From Ischnura elegans (Eukaryota; Arthropoda; Insecta; Odonata; Coenagrionidae), in contig NC_060246.1 in the NCBI RefSeq assembly GCF_921293095.1, positions 16,324,001 through 16,388,000 on the forward strand: DNA of 64,000 bases. Direction: 5' to 3'. This document shows positions 46,101-58,100 of this stretch, one piece after another. The notes under the pieces were generated by a model. The model worked only from the letters and a program-made list of their open reading frames with translations, was not told the origin of the DNA and ran no database searches. Made by a program: the position numbers and the translations under genes. How positions within the stretch are numbered: the stretch's first letter is position 1; every line of letters begins with the position of its first letter.

Positions 46101-49100
46101 GGAATGACAAAAATGGGTCACTTTGTTATTTTTAGCACGTAAAAAACTCTATAACTATTCGATATTTTTTCTACCATAGGTTGTACGAGCGAATATCTAC
46201 TTCTTCGCGCTCGCATTCGAAAATTAACGTAATCATTTGAAATACGGTTATCGCTTACGTAAGTACGGATTTACGTAAGTCGAGACATACGTAACTCGGG
46301 GGATGCCTGTACTAGGCATTTGTGATTCTCACTTTTTATTATGCATAATAAAACGTATTCACTGATTTTCGGAATATTTTCCCATTTTTAATATACTGGA
46401 TCTGAATCAAGTTCTAATCCATAACATGAATGACCAGTATTTTAGTAAAGACAGGGGCAGTTATAGTGTGGCTATTTGAAATTAGTACTTAGCTGTTAAA
46501 GAATCAACTTCATAATTTGTGAAAATCTATGATGCTGGTCAAGAGATCTGCATTGCTGTGCACCACCTTTCACCACCTTTGTGGATGATTTTGAATCAGT
46601 TGATGAAAACCAGATTGAGGGTATAAAATTAAATTTTAAATATACCGTATAAGCGCGTGTAAGAGGCGCACCTTTTTTCCCAGAAATTGCAGCCGAAAAT
46701 GAGGGTGCGCCTCTTACACAAACTTCTTATCTTCCCCCCCTCCCCTTCACCGGTCGCAAGTCTAAGGGGAACTGAGTGGCCTTGGTTTCCAGTGTGAGTC
46801 AGTCATCTGAAACCCTAGGTCAAAAACAAGCGGCAGGCAGGGGAGTTTCTCCCTTAGTGACGTATTTTTAAAATGCTCCTGTTTGCTTTTCTTGTAAGCA
46901 TCGCGCCGTCACGTCGGTACCCCAGAGGTGAACATGGAAGATCGCGCTGGGTTTTTCGCTCCGGAGGGCGCGCTGAATTTACTGTCACGAGTGGATATCC
47001 CGCGGCATTTATACTGCATATAGTAATCGGTTATCAAACGTAGAGAAATGCGTAGTTTTGAAGGACATACCTGGTTAATAGTCATTATCTCTTGCCGAGT
47101 AATATCCATTACGCTGGGGACCTGATTTTCCAAAAATCATCTTCAGACGCTAATATGAGGATTATTGCAACTGAAAATTATATTGGTGTCAAAACCTGCG
47201 CTTTAAAAAATTCAAACGAGTGTGTTCATTGTTGGACTAAATTGTGGATGGAAGAAATCAGAAATGCTTTTAAGTGAAGAGCGCGGAAGGAGAGGTCCAG
47301 GGGAAGGAGCGCGATCCCTCTGTCTTCGAAGCAAACAAAGAAAAATGGAGGGGAAGGAGCGCGCTCCCTCCCCTCCGTATTTCAAGCTACGAGGCTATGA
47401 GTGAAGGAGCACGGGAAGAACACGTCCGATCTTGCATGTGACGTCGTTGCCTTCAAAGTGAAGGGGCGAAGGCGCAGCAATGTGATATATGCAGTTTGCG
47501 TTGCGTAAAGTTTCCAGTCCGTCTCGTCCTGTTTGAATGCGCTTATGTTACGCTTGTTTCTTCCGAAATTGTCCTGTTTGGACTATTTTGAATATTAGTA
47601 GCCTTGTTGTATATCTTTGTGTCAAACAATTAGAGCTTAAAAAACTTAAATTATGTCAGATATGCGTTGCGTTAGATCTCTTTTTTTTTGAACCTCGTGC
47701 GTGTCTTACAATTATTGAAAGCTATCGAGATATCTTCGGGCTCAGTAGATGACTCACCTAGCATTTGGCCTCCATAAACTGGGAGATCGATCAAGGTCAG
47801 TTGGTGAGACGGGGTAGGGATGAAACACGTTCCATTGTTCCCCTGTAACTTGATGTTTTCCTATTTTCCTGTGGGGTCTCGGAAAGGAAAAAAAATGGCA
47901 GAGGCATTGGCTGATGGAGGGCCGAATGTGGCTCCATTAAATCTACGACGTGGTTATTATCCTACGGCACTGAGATTGCCCCGATTGTTGTCCAAGCTCT
48001 TGGGAAGGTTCATGCTATGTGCCTGTCGTGTATTGCCTTAAAATTTTCCACGGCTGCAATTCTATTGCGATACTCCTGCGAGAGGATTTAAACAAAATTG
48101 TTCGTGAATAGGACAAGCATCGTAGAGCAACGGCGTATGCGAAGAGAGGATCGGAACTCTTTCTGCTCCCTCTTATGCCGCTATTACCGCCGCAGTTATC
48201 AAAATTTCCTCTTTCAATTAATATTGAAAGAGGAAAATTCGATAACTGTCGAAATTCCAGGTTATCGAATCCAGGTTTCCCAGTTATCGAATATACGTCT
48301 GCAACACCGCGCGATAGTATTAAAAATATGCCGCAAAATTTTTTTCTTCATAGCTTCGATGCTCAAAATAGGGGTGCGCCTCTTACACACGCTTATACGG
48401 TATTTTTATCCACCCATTCAATCTAGTGTGATATATTCAATTGAACTGGCTGGGGATTGCTCTCAAGTCTAAACTGATGAGGTTTCCCTTTGCATGAAAT
48501 TTCCTAGCATGCTTTTAACTAGTATGCATCACATAGTATAGATGGTATATGCACTAAATGTGTAAGGACATTTACAGTGTTTGGTGCAATTTTAAAAAAA
48601 TCATACGACTTGCCTGATCATTTTTACTTATATTTCTAGGTGGTGTTTATGGAAACAAGGGATTTGTGGGATGCATGGGACAGATTACCATTGATGGCAA
48701 CTATAAGCTCCCCACTGATTGGAAGGAGGAGGTCAGTGTTGTTTACATTTTATATTGACTTGGTGTTCAAGCGCTGCCTAGCTATCACTTTACTATGTGT
48801 TAGCAAGCTATGGTGCCTAAGTTTTTGATAACATTTCTGTGTGGATTGAAAGTCTCACCTCCGCCAAAGCGGATATGCTGAATCAAAGACTGATGTGATT
48901 TTTTAAATACCTATTGATACAATCCTTTAAGAGGTTGAATCACTTGTGATTGACTGGTCGTTTTGTGACAAATTGCTTGTTTTAAACTTATGCTACCATC
49001 TTGAAATTTTTAGGAGTAATCGGAATTGATCCATGTCAAGAACTGCCTGCATCTCAAATTTGAAAATTTTTACTCTGAATTTTCTGAGATTAAAATTTTT

Positions 49101-52100
49101 ATACACACTCGTGATATCGGTGAATGGTGGCGATGTTCTCGTCTTATTACCCTGAATATTTCCTGTTGAAGTTTTAAAGAAGTAAGGTGCAGTGCACACT
49201 AGAAGGATACTGGATGTGATACATTGAGTGATAATGCAGACAACACTACATACTTTCAATATGCATCATTTCATAGTTTTTATTCACCTTAATTTCATAG
49301 CTTGATGACAAAAATGAGGTCTGGACAGTTTTCGATTTTGTATCCAGCTAGACAACTCCTCATGCGGTTGCACGCAACAGGTTACTTACGTACTATAAAT
49401 AGTCAGATAACCACATTGCGTGCATCATTTTTTAAATGAAAGTTTTGTAGGAAGCGTTTCTTTGGAATTGTATTGTTATGTATTCCTTGGGAAGTTAAGC
49501 CTTAGGGGTTTTGTTTGAACCAATTGAGACAATGCATAGCGAGAAAAACTGTAGCCATGATGAATGAGCTCGCACAACAAACTCTGTGCAATGAGGAATC
49601 CACCCTGTAAATACGATAAAGTTGGATATCAGCATAGTTTTTGACCTGTTAAACACGACGGCTAACTGGGAATGATGGGAAAACTTCATGTGACGTATTT
49701 CTGGTTCCCTGCCGCCCTGTGAGGTGACCTTGAGGCGAGGCTTGAGAACTGATACGATGCAGGCTGCTAGCAGGTGGCAGAGTATCCTGCTAGCAGGTAG
49801 CGCTTGGTTTAAATATGGATTATTACTACCTTATCAAACGAAGGAACCTTTCCGACGTTAGACAATTTTAATAAGTGATTATTAAGAGATGTTTCCCTGA
49901 GCTCTGTGACTCATGCATGCATTGGTAATCTCAGACGATGTAAAACTCCTATCCTCTCGTGTAGAAACTAGGTCCCTGTGACATCACGTAGAGTGGCATC
50001 GCATGGGCTCCAATCTGGCCTTTTTCAAATGAGGTTAAAATTGACCATTGCCATTCGTTTAAACCAGGATTTCTAAAACCAAATAATTTGTATATTATGA
50101 AAACCCTAATGGTGGGTAATGAATAGCAATCAATGCATTTCGTTTTCTTTGATGAAGGAAACTACCCTATTCCTTCCATAATAAGCAGGAAGTGGAACCA
50201 CAGCGGAGGGTACCGCATCTTAACCATTTCTGCTGTGAGCTTGGAAGGGTTCACATCTGAGACCCACAGAGCATAGTGTATAGAGGAAACTTGACGCTCT
50301 GGCTTAGTGAAGGCTGCAGTCAATTCTTATGTTTCACACCATAAGATACGACTATGCTTCACTCTGTGCTGCTCCGTCTATTGCTTTGCTCTGCGTGGCT
50401 CCGTCTATTGCTCCCCTGCAAGCAGGAGCACTTGGCAAGTTATTGCTCCCCTCTCAATCACCATGGTGGTACACAAGTCAAAATAGTTTGACAGAAAATC
50501 TGTAGAGTAGCTGTTTTTAAATTGAATTTCAATTCCCATTGAGCACCCCTTATACAAAACCACCATTTCTGGCATGTATTTGTTCTTGTTGAGCTTGTTC
50601 GTAAGTTGATAAACCTATGTATGGCATCAAAAAGTGTTTGTATCCTGCAGAATGCAACACCGCGTTACAACTTTGCGTTAGCTCACGGCCGCTAAGTTTA
50701 TCCATGGTGTCGCTGTACTGGCATGTTGAGCAGTTTATTGTTGAAGATAAGAACTGTGACAGTGAAGCATGTGAATAAATTGTCAGTTAAGTAACAATTT
50801 AAGCTACATTGCAGAATTCGGAAATATTTTGAACTGACTTACAAGTTACAAAAATTTAACAGATGATTTCATCAGAAGTTGGGTAGAACAGAACCGGTAA
50901 TGAGAACCGAAACAATTTAGGAACCTACTCATCCTTACTTGATAGTCTTGCCAGATTACCTTTCTGTATTGGGCTGCATTTGCAGAAGTGCAGTTGGTTA
51001 GAATGGAGCTCATTTTTCTGTTATTAAATCGAATCAGATTACTTTCTGTATTGGTTTACCTTCAAAGAGGCAATGGATTGAATGGAACCAAATCTTCTCT
51101 TTAAAAAATGTATCAGATTACTTTCCCTATTACTACAGCTACTACTATCATTAGCTACATTACATTCCTGAGACCTTGGTAGCAGTCCAGCTCTTATGTT
51201 TTCCTCTGAAGTGGTTTCAAATTACCTTTCGGTATCGGATTTTATCTTGGGAGAGGCAGGTGTGCGGGTTAACCAAAGATTTAGGAGGGCTCAGCGGGTG
51301 CCCTAGGTTACATTTCTTGCAGCGTCCTACTCAAAACATCTCCATTCCAAATTGAAATACTACCGGAGCAACTAGAGTTTTCTGAACTGCGATCTTTGCT
51401 CATTCACTTGCTTTAGACAGTGGTCTGTCTAGTGTCATAAAAGATACAAAAAGAAGTGAGATCATGTATTATATGTGCATGTTTTTATTATCATAATTGC
51501 TGTGGCTGTGGTATATTTAACTCATTTGATTGAACTTTTGCGACTAATTATTCAAGTTCAATCGTAATAGCCTGGTAGCCTGCACACATTTTAAAATGAG
51601 AGACATTGTTCAAAGGACTAAAAAAGGGAAAATCTGGCTTAAAATTTCCTCCAAGTACGAAGAGGTAATTACCGGATGAACGGCGGCAAGGGGTGGATTT
51701 AAATTGTATCTGGCGTACTTGAGGATGGCATTATGTTTTGGGCACAGAAGAACGGGAGTGCCGGACGGATACCTATTGTCTTCAGCTCCCACCATCTGCG
51801 ATTGCCATTGTAACTTTAGTGCATTGCCAACTGCAACATTTTTACGCATGTTAAATAACTAGCCCCTCCTAATTCCATTGTTTTTTATCGATATATTATT
51901 CATACTGGTCACGAACATACATATTTACTGGTATTACAATAGAATTCCTACAATAGGTTTTATTTCAAAAATCCAAAGGGCAACAAGTACTCTTTTAACA
52001 CTTTGAGTGCTAACGGCATAATATTACGCCGCAAGTGGTCATGAGAAAATTGCGAGTGTTGTAATATTACGGCGGACATATTGTACACATTGTAACGGCT

Positions 52101-55100
52101 CCCGCCTCCTAATTACGCCGCTCGTATTTCTCGGATTCATAGATGAAATCTTTTAGTTCGCTCAAATGGCACTATGTAGCATATGCCTTCATATTTTATT
52201 CTTGCAAGTCATGCATTGTGAGAGCCGTCAGAACTGATAGTTATGCTAGCACTGAGGGATATACCTGGTGAAAACGACCCAGCACCGAAAGTGTTAAGCA
52301 AAGTTGCTCCATAAAACTGCCCATTTTATATCGACTTAAATTATTGCACTCCTAGAATAGCATTGACAAGACACGCAGGAAAATTATGGAGTTCCTTAAA
52401 AATGCGTAATCCAGAGGCTTTTTGCTTTTCAATTTTGCTTTCCTTTAACTTCACTCTGTACCTAAAGTAAGTGATGAGGTGTAGAGCTGAATGGAGGAGA
52501 GAAGCAATTATTTCAATCAGAAATACTCAAATTGAATATCAAGTGAGAGCCAGAGTATTTGATGGTAAGTGATGGAAATGGTTTATCATCACTATAGGAA
52601 AGGTTTTTAAGGTGGATTAAGGAAGATTGAAAAATTTACTTCAATTGCATCTTAAAGCACGTGGAACGCGAACGCTTGGATGCCCCTGTGAATATGCAAC
52701 CCGCTGATCACCCCTATTACGAATCCCCCTACATGTTATGGCTAAGTCATGGTTCTTCCAGTTCCTACAAATTTGTTTTATAGGCGTGTTATTGTATGTT
52801 CTCTTTTCACCAAGGCCACATTTCAAATGGCAGCAAGTGGAAAGCCTTGTCTACAGTCTCAGTAGTAATTAAAGGCTGTTTACTGGATTATCTGGTGAAC
52901 TAGTGAATTTTGAGATATTGAATTTCCTTTCTTATAATTTTTGACCCAGTGATGAGGAAATGTCATCACTTTTTCTATTCGGTGCAATTAAATCAATTGG
53001 AATTTTCTGAGATGACCTCATTCTCAATTAATGAATTAATTAAATGGGCAACTATGAAGAGTAATCAATCTTTAACTTGGAGTGATTTCACATACTTATG
53101 CTTGAACTTATTCATAATGATTAATTAGAGTTTTTTGAGGTGGATTTCCAGCCGTACAGAAATTTTTTTCAAGATCTGACCACCTAAGGAAGATTTTTTG
53201 TTTAATTGAAGTGGAATGAACCATGCATAAAATTGGTGAAGCTTATAATGTGTGTGCATAATTTAATGGCCACCCTTAAAAATTGTTTTCTAGGAGTATT
53301 GCTGTGAAAATGAATTGATGTTTGATGCTTGCCACATGATTGACCGATGTAACCCTAATCCGTGCAAGCATGAAGGAATCTGTCATCAGACGTCCAAGGA
53401 GTTCTTTTGTGACTGCTCACACACTGGATATTCTGGGGCCGTTTGCCACACCTGTAAGTTCAAAGTTGTGAGGGGGTGGGCAATGTGCATTGGTTCTTTT
53501 TCTATTTAACGCCCCTTGCCTTCAATTGAAGTTTTAATTTTTTTCATTTTTGTGTTAAACAAAAAAAAAAGAAAGTAGTTTATCATGTGGAAATTTTGCC
53601 CTAAAATTTGGTATTGTGAGTGGAATGGACTTAGTAATTCCATGTGAATTTTTTTTTAACCACTTCGTTGTCGATATTGCATGTCATCGTTAGGTACAAA
53701 CATTCATTGTTCCAGATGGTGACTTTAATTGTAGATGTATTCATTAACTATACTGGAGAACTGATGCAAAGTTTTTTTTGTGTAGCTCTGAATCCGCTGT
53801 CATGTGTGGCCTACAAAAACGTCCATTCTGTGGGGCAGCGGAATAATGTCATCATTGATGTGGATGGCAGTGGACCTCTCAAGCCTTTCCCAGTGACTTG
53901 CGAATTCCTTGGTAAGCAACTAAGAATTACTTTGTCAATTTATTCAACATCTAGACAATGGATTTTAGGTAAACTGATTTCACATTGAATAATCATGCGA
54001 GATGAATTGGGCTCTCTCTCTATCTCTTCTGGAGTGTGTGTCCTACACGTGTGCCCTGCCCACTCTCTGCAAATCCGGCACTCTTTGTGCTCTTCCCACT
54101 AATACCAGCACCTTGGAAGAAATTAGCGATTGTAAGAACGAATGAGCTAGAGTTTCCACTAATGCTGAAATTATGATAAAACAGCATTGGTAATTATATT
54201 TGTTTACATGAACTATACCTCGTCAAAGTAATAAGATAAATAGAAATAATGAAAATTGTCAAAGCGTGCATGTAGTATCATGAGTAACGTTATTAGACAC
54301 TAAATTTTAAACCCTTAAAAAGAATTCCTCAACAATAAGCTTTTCAAGGTGCCAGGGATGTAAGCATTTAGTTTTACTGATGTTGGTGAGGTTTATGAGT
54401 ATACGACTAATGATTGATGGAGAGTATGATTGTTAGAAGAGCCATGAATGAAAAACATTCCCAGAAAACCTATGAAGTAGCTTTTTTTTTAGGTTTTACT
54501 TAAATCTTAAGTCATTACCTTTCACTAGGATAAAAACTATCTTCATTTGCCGTAGAGATTTTGCCATTTTAACTATACATGTTTTTCTTCTTCTTTATTT
54601 TAATATGTAGAGTTCCTTATTTCTTCATTGCTTTACAGTTGTATGTTGAATCAATCTTGGTCCAGCTTAGCCTCTATAATTGACTTGACATCTGGTGCCA
54701 CGGTAATGACCAAGGTTGTATGAATGGGGTATTACATCCTTCAGATAGTGTTACTCTTTTGTTTACCATGAAAATGTATTATAAAACTTTCTTTAGTTGT
54801 AAGCAACATCAGAAATGTTACAATACTGAAATATTGCTGCAAAATTACGCAAAATAATGGAAATAAGATTTTCCTGGTGAATTGCAAAAAAGTGCAATGT
54901 TGTGATATTTTTGGCATTTTTTCTGAGGAAGCAGAGAGAAAATACAGTGAGTCTTCGTTTAACATCACTTACCGTTCCTGAAAAATGTGACGATAAACGA
55001 AATGACGTTAATCGAAGCATAATATCCCATAAGAAACAATGTAAAAAGTGAATATTGGCTCCTAGACCTCACAATTCCTACGCGAAAAAAATGTTAGCGT

Positions 55101-58100
55101 ATCATATCTGGGGCATTTTTTACAGTAGGAATGCCAAACTATTGCATAAATACGAGTTTCTGTCTTCATCGACGTCAATAGCAGCAGTGACGTAAATCCT
55201 TCTCCATTTTTGTATCTTTCCGCATTTGCTTTTCGGCTTCGCTATGGTGGTCGCCCGAGTGAGCGTCGCCTGGGCATCATAATCACTGAAACATCGTCGC
55301 AGTTACAGGAACCAAAATTATTGTGAACTCGGCAAAAAAGTGACGACAAAAACTCCGAGTTCTACACGGAAAAATTCCTTGAAATCACTTTTTAGGTTCC
55401 TGAAAACCATTATGTCAAGTAAAACCTTGCGCACCTACGCAAGAATTAATTTTGCAGAAATTTTTGCTAAAACCGTAATCGCAATTAAGAATAAACAAAC
55501 CGTTTTACACTTTGCTTACACTGACTGTATTACCGCCCACAAAACGAACTACCTGCAACGCCCGCCGCTTCGCCTTTTTTTTCCGCGCAAAATTTAAAAG
55601 AGATGACATTATTGCGAAGCGTAGGTGCGATAAACGAATTACGGTCTCAAAATTTTCGTGACGTTATCGCGAAATGACGTTTAACGGGGTGACGTAGAAC
55701 GAGGACTCACTGTATATTGAATTTTGCTCTATTTCTTCATGCATAATATTTATTGTTCTTCATTGGGTTACTGAATTACTGTAATAATTTTTGGGAGAGT
55801 ACGTTTTGTGCTTCTACTGAAGACCTAGTCTTTTTCCATGCTTATGCTAGCAGTCCCTCTCTGATTTGCGTTAGAAATCAAAGAGATGGTGGTGAGAGAG
55901 AGGGTCAAAATCAAAACTTTGAAGAATATTTTGGAGACAACAATTATGAAGCTCTAAAGAGGAAGATGTATCTCAGTATATTGTATATAAGTTTGTATGT
56001 AATGATGTAGTATTGTATATAAGTTTGTATGTAAATGTTTATATAGTCTAAATATTTTCTCCGTCTATGAGCAAAGATGTTTTATAATTCCTACCCTTAA
56101 GATCTTTTTTTTCCTTTATTTACTGGTTGCTTGAGAGTGAAGGAGAAATGAGCAATGAGATCCTCTATCTAATTACTTGCACTCTCTGGTGGCAGCTGAA
56201 GGTTATGGCTAGGTTAATGTCACAGCTTGCCTTGGCAGAGATTAGTAATGGTTAGCTCTCACGCATGATTTTTAAGTAATTTTTTTCCACTCCTTACAAA
56301 GATAAGTCAAGGTAGATGTGCTATTTTTGTGAGACAGTGTTTGAACTTTACCACTTAAAAACTGCTCAAAAGCAGTCAATGGCCCTTGCAAGTTCCCTAA
56401 AGCAATTTGATGTGTCATGTCCCCCCTGTCGTGCCCTCATTGGCAACATGAGCAATCAGTTACATACTTTTCCACCTAAGAGAGTCATCTATATATTTTC
56501 GTGACGCAACCGATTTCTTCTTCTTGTTTTTATTTGCATCATCTTCCAGCAGACTCCTTCCTTTGTCTTTTTGCGTCATGGTGCTCTGAACATCGGCTTG
56601 TCTTAATTTTTTTCAGCTGATGGGCGGATACTCACACACCTTAGCCACCGTAATGAAGAGACAACTATGGTTGATGGATTTCAGGAACCTGGCAGTTTCA
56701 TTCAGGTAGGTAAATAGTGGAACTAACTATAAAATTTTCTATTATTACTCTTCTTGCAGCATGCAACTACCGTATAAGCGTGTGTAAGAGGCACACCCCT
56801 ATTTTGAGCATCGGAGCTATGAAGAAAAAAATTTTGCTGCATTTTTTAATACTATCGCGCGGTGTTGCAGACGTACGCCTGGAATTTCGACAGTTATTGA
56901 ACTTTCCTCTTTCAATATTAATTGAAAGAGGAAATTTTGACAACTGCGGTGGTAATTGCGGCATAAGAGGGAGTAGAAAGAGTTCCGATCCTCTCTTCGC
57001 ATACGCTGTTGCTCTACGATGCTTGTCCTATTCACGAACAATTTTGTTTAAATACTCTCGCAGGAGTATTGCAATAGAATTGCAGCCGTGGAAAATTTTA
57101 AGGCAAAACACGACAGGCACATAGCATGAACCTTCCCAAGAGCTTGGACAACAATCGGGGCAATCTCAGTGCCGTAGATAATAACCACGTCGTAGATTTA
57201 ACGGAACCACACTCGGCCCTCCATCAGCCAATGCCTCTGCCGTTTTTTTCCTTTCCGAGACCCCACAGGAAAATAGGAAAACATCAAGTTACAGGGGAAC
57301 AATGGAACGTGTTTCATCCCTACCCCGTCTCACCAACTGACCTTGATCGATCTCCCAGTTTATGGAGGCCAAATGCTAGGTGAGTCATCTACTGAGCCCG
57401 AAGATATCTCGATAGCTTTCAATAATTGTATGACATGCACGAGGTTCAGAAAAAGAAAGAGATCTAACGCGACGCATATCTGACATAATTTAAGTTTTTT
57501 AAGCTCTAATTGTTTGACACAAAGATTTATAGTTACAACAAGGCTACTAATATTCAAAATAGTCCAAACAGGACAATTTCGGAAGAAACAAGCGTAACAT
57601 AAGCGCATTCAAACAAGACGAGACGGACTGGAAACTTTAGGCAACGCAAACTGCATATATCACATTGCTGCGCCTTTGCCCCTTCACTTTGAAGGCAACG
57701 ACATCACATGCAAGATCGGACGTGTTCTTCCCGTGCTCCTTCACTTATAGCCTCGTAGCTTGAAATACGAAGGGGAGGGAGCACGCTCCTTCCCCTCTGT
57801 ATTTCGTTGCTTGCTTCGAAGACGGAGGGATCGCGCTCCTTCCCCTGGACCTCTCCTTCCGCGCTCTTCACTTAAAAGCATTTCTGATTTCTTCCATCCA
57901 CAATTTAGTCCAACAATGAACACACTCGTTTGAATTTTTTAAAGTGCAGGTTTTGACACCAATATAATTTTCAGTTGCAATAAACCTCATATTAGCGTCT
58001 GAAGATGATTTTTGGTAAATCAGGTCCTCAGCGTAATGGAAATTACTTGGCAAGACAGATATTGACTATTAACCAGGTATGTCCTTCAAAAATACGCATT

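Larger units (their letters stand above)
48732..53293 (+). other. Intron 11 (4.6 kb)
   Basis: Contains the truncated AATAGGGT MITE (49,650-50,171), degenerate repeats at 50,940-51,245 and a TTAA-flanked MITE (51,999-52,293). No other exon-like ORF. Confidence 0.6.

Noticed and set aside
47222..47404. 60-codon ORF also present at 57,741-57,923 (minus)
   Set aside because: Its repetition simply reflects two copies of the same transposon; low-complexity Arg/Gly/Ser content and no motif.
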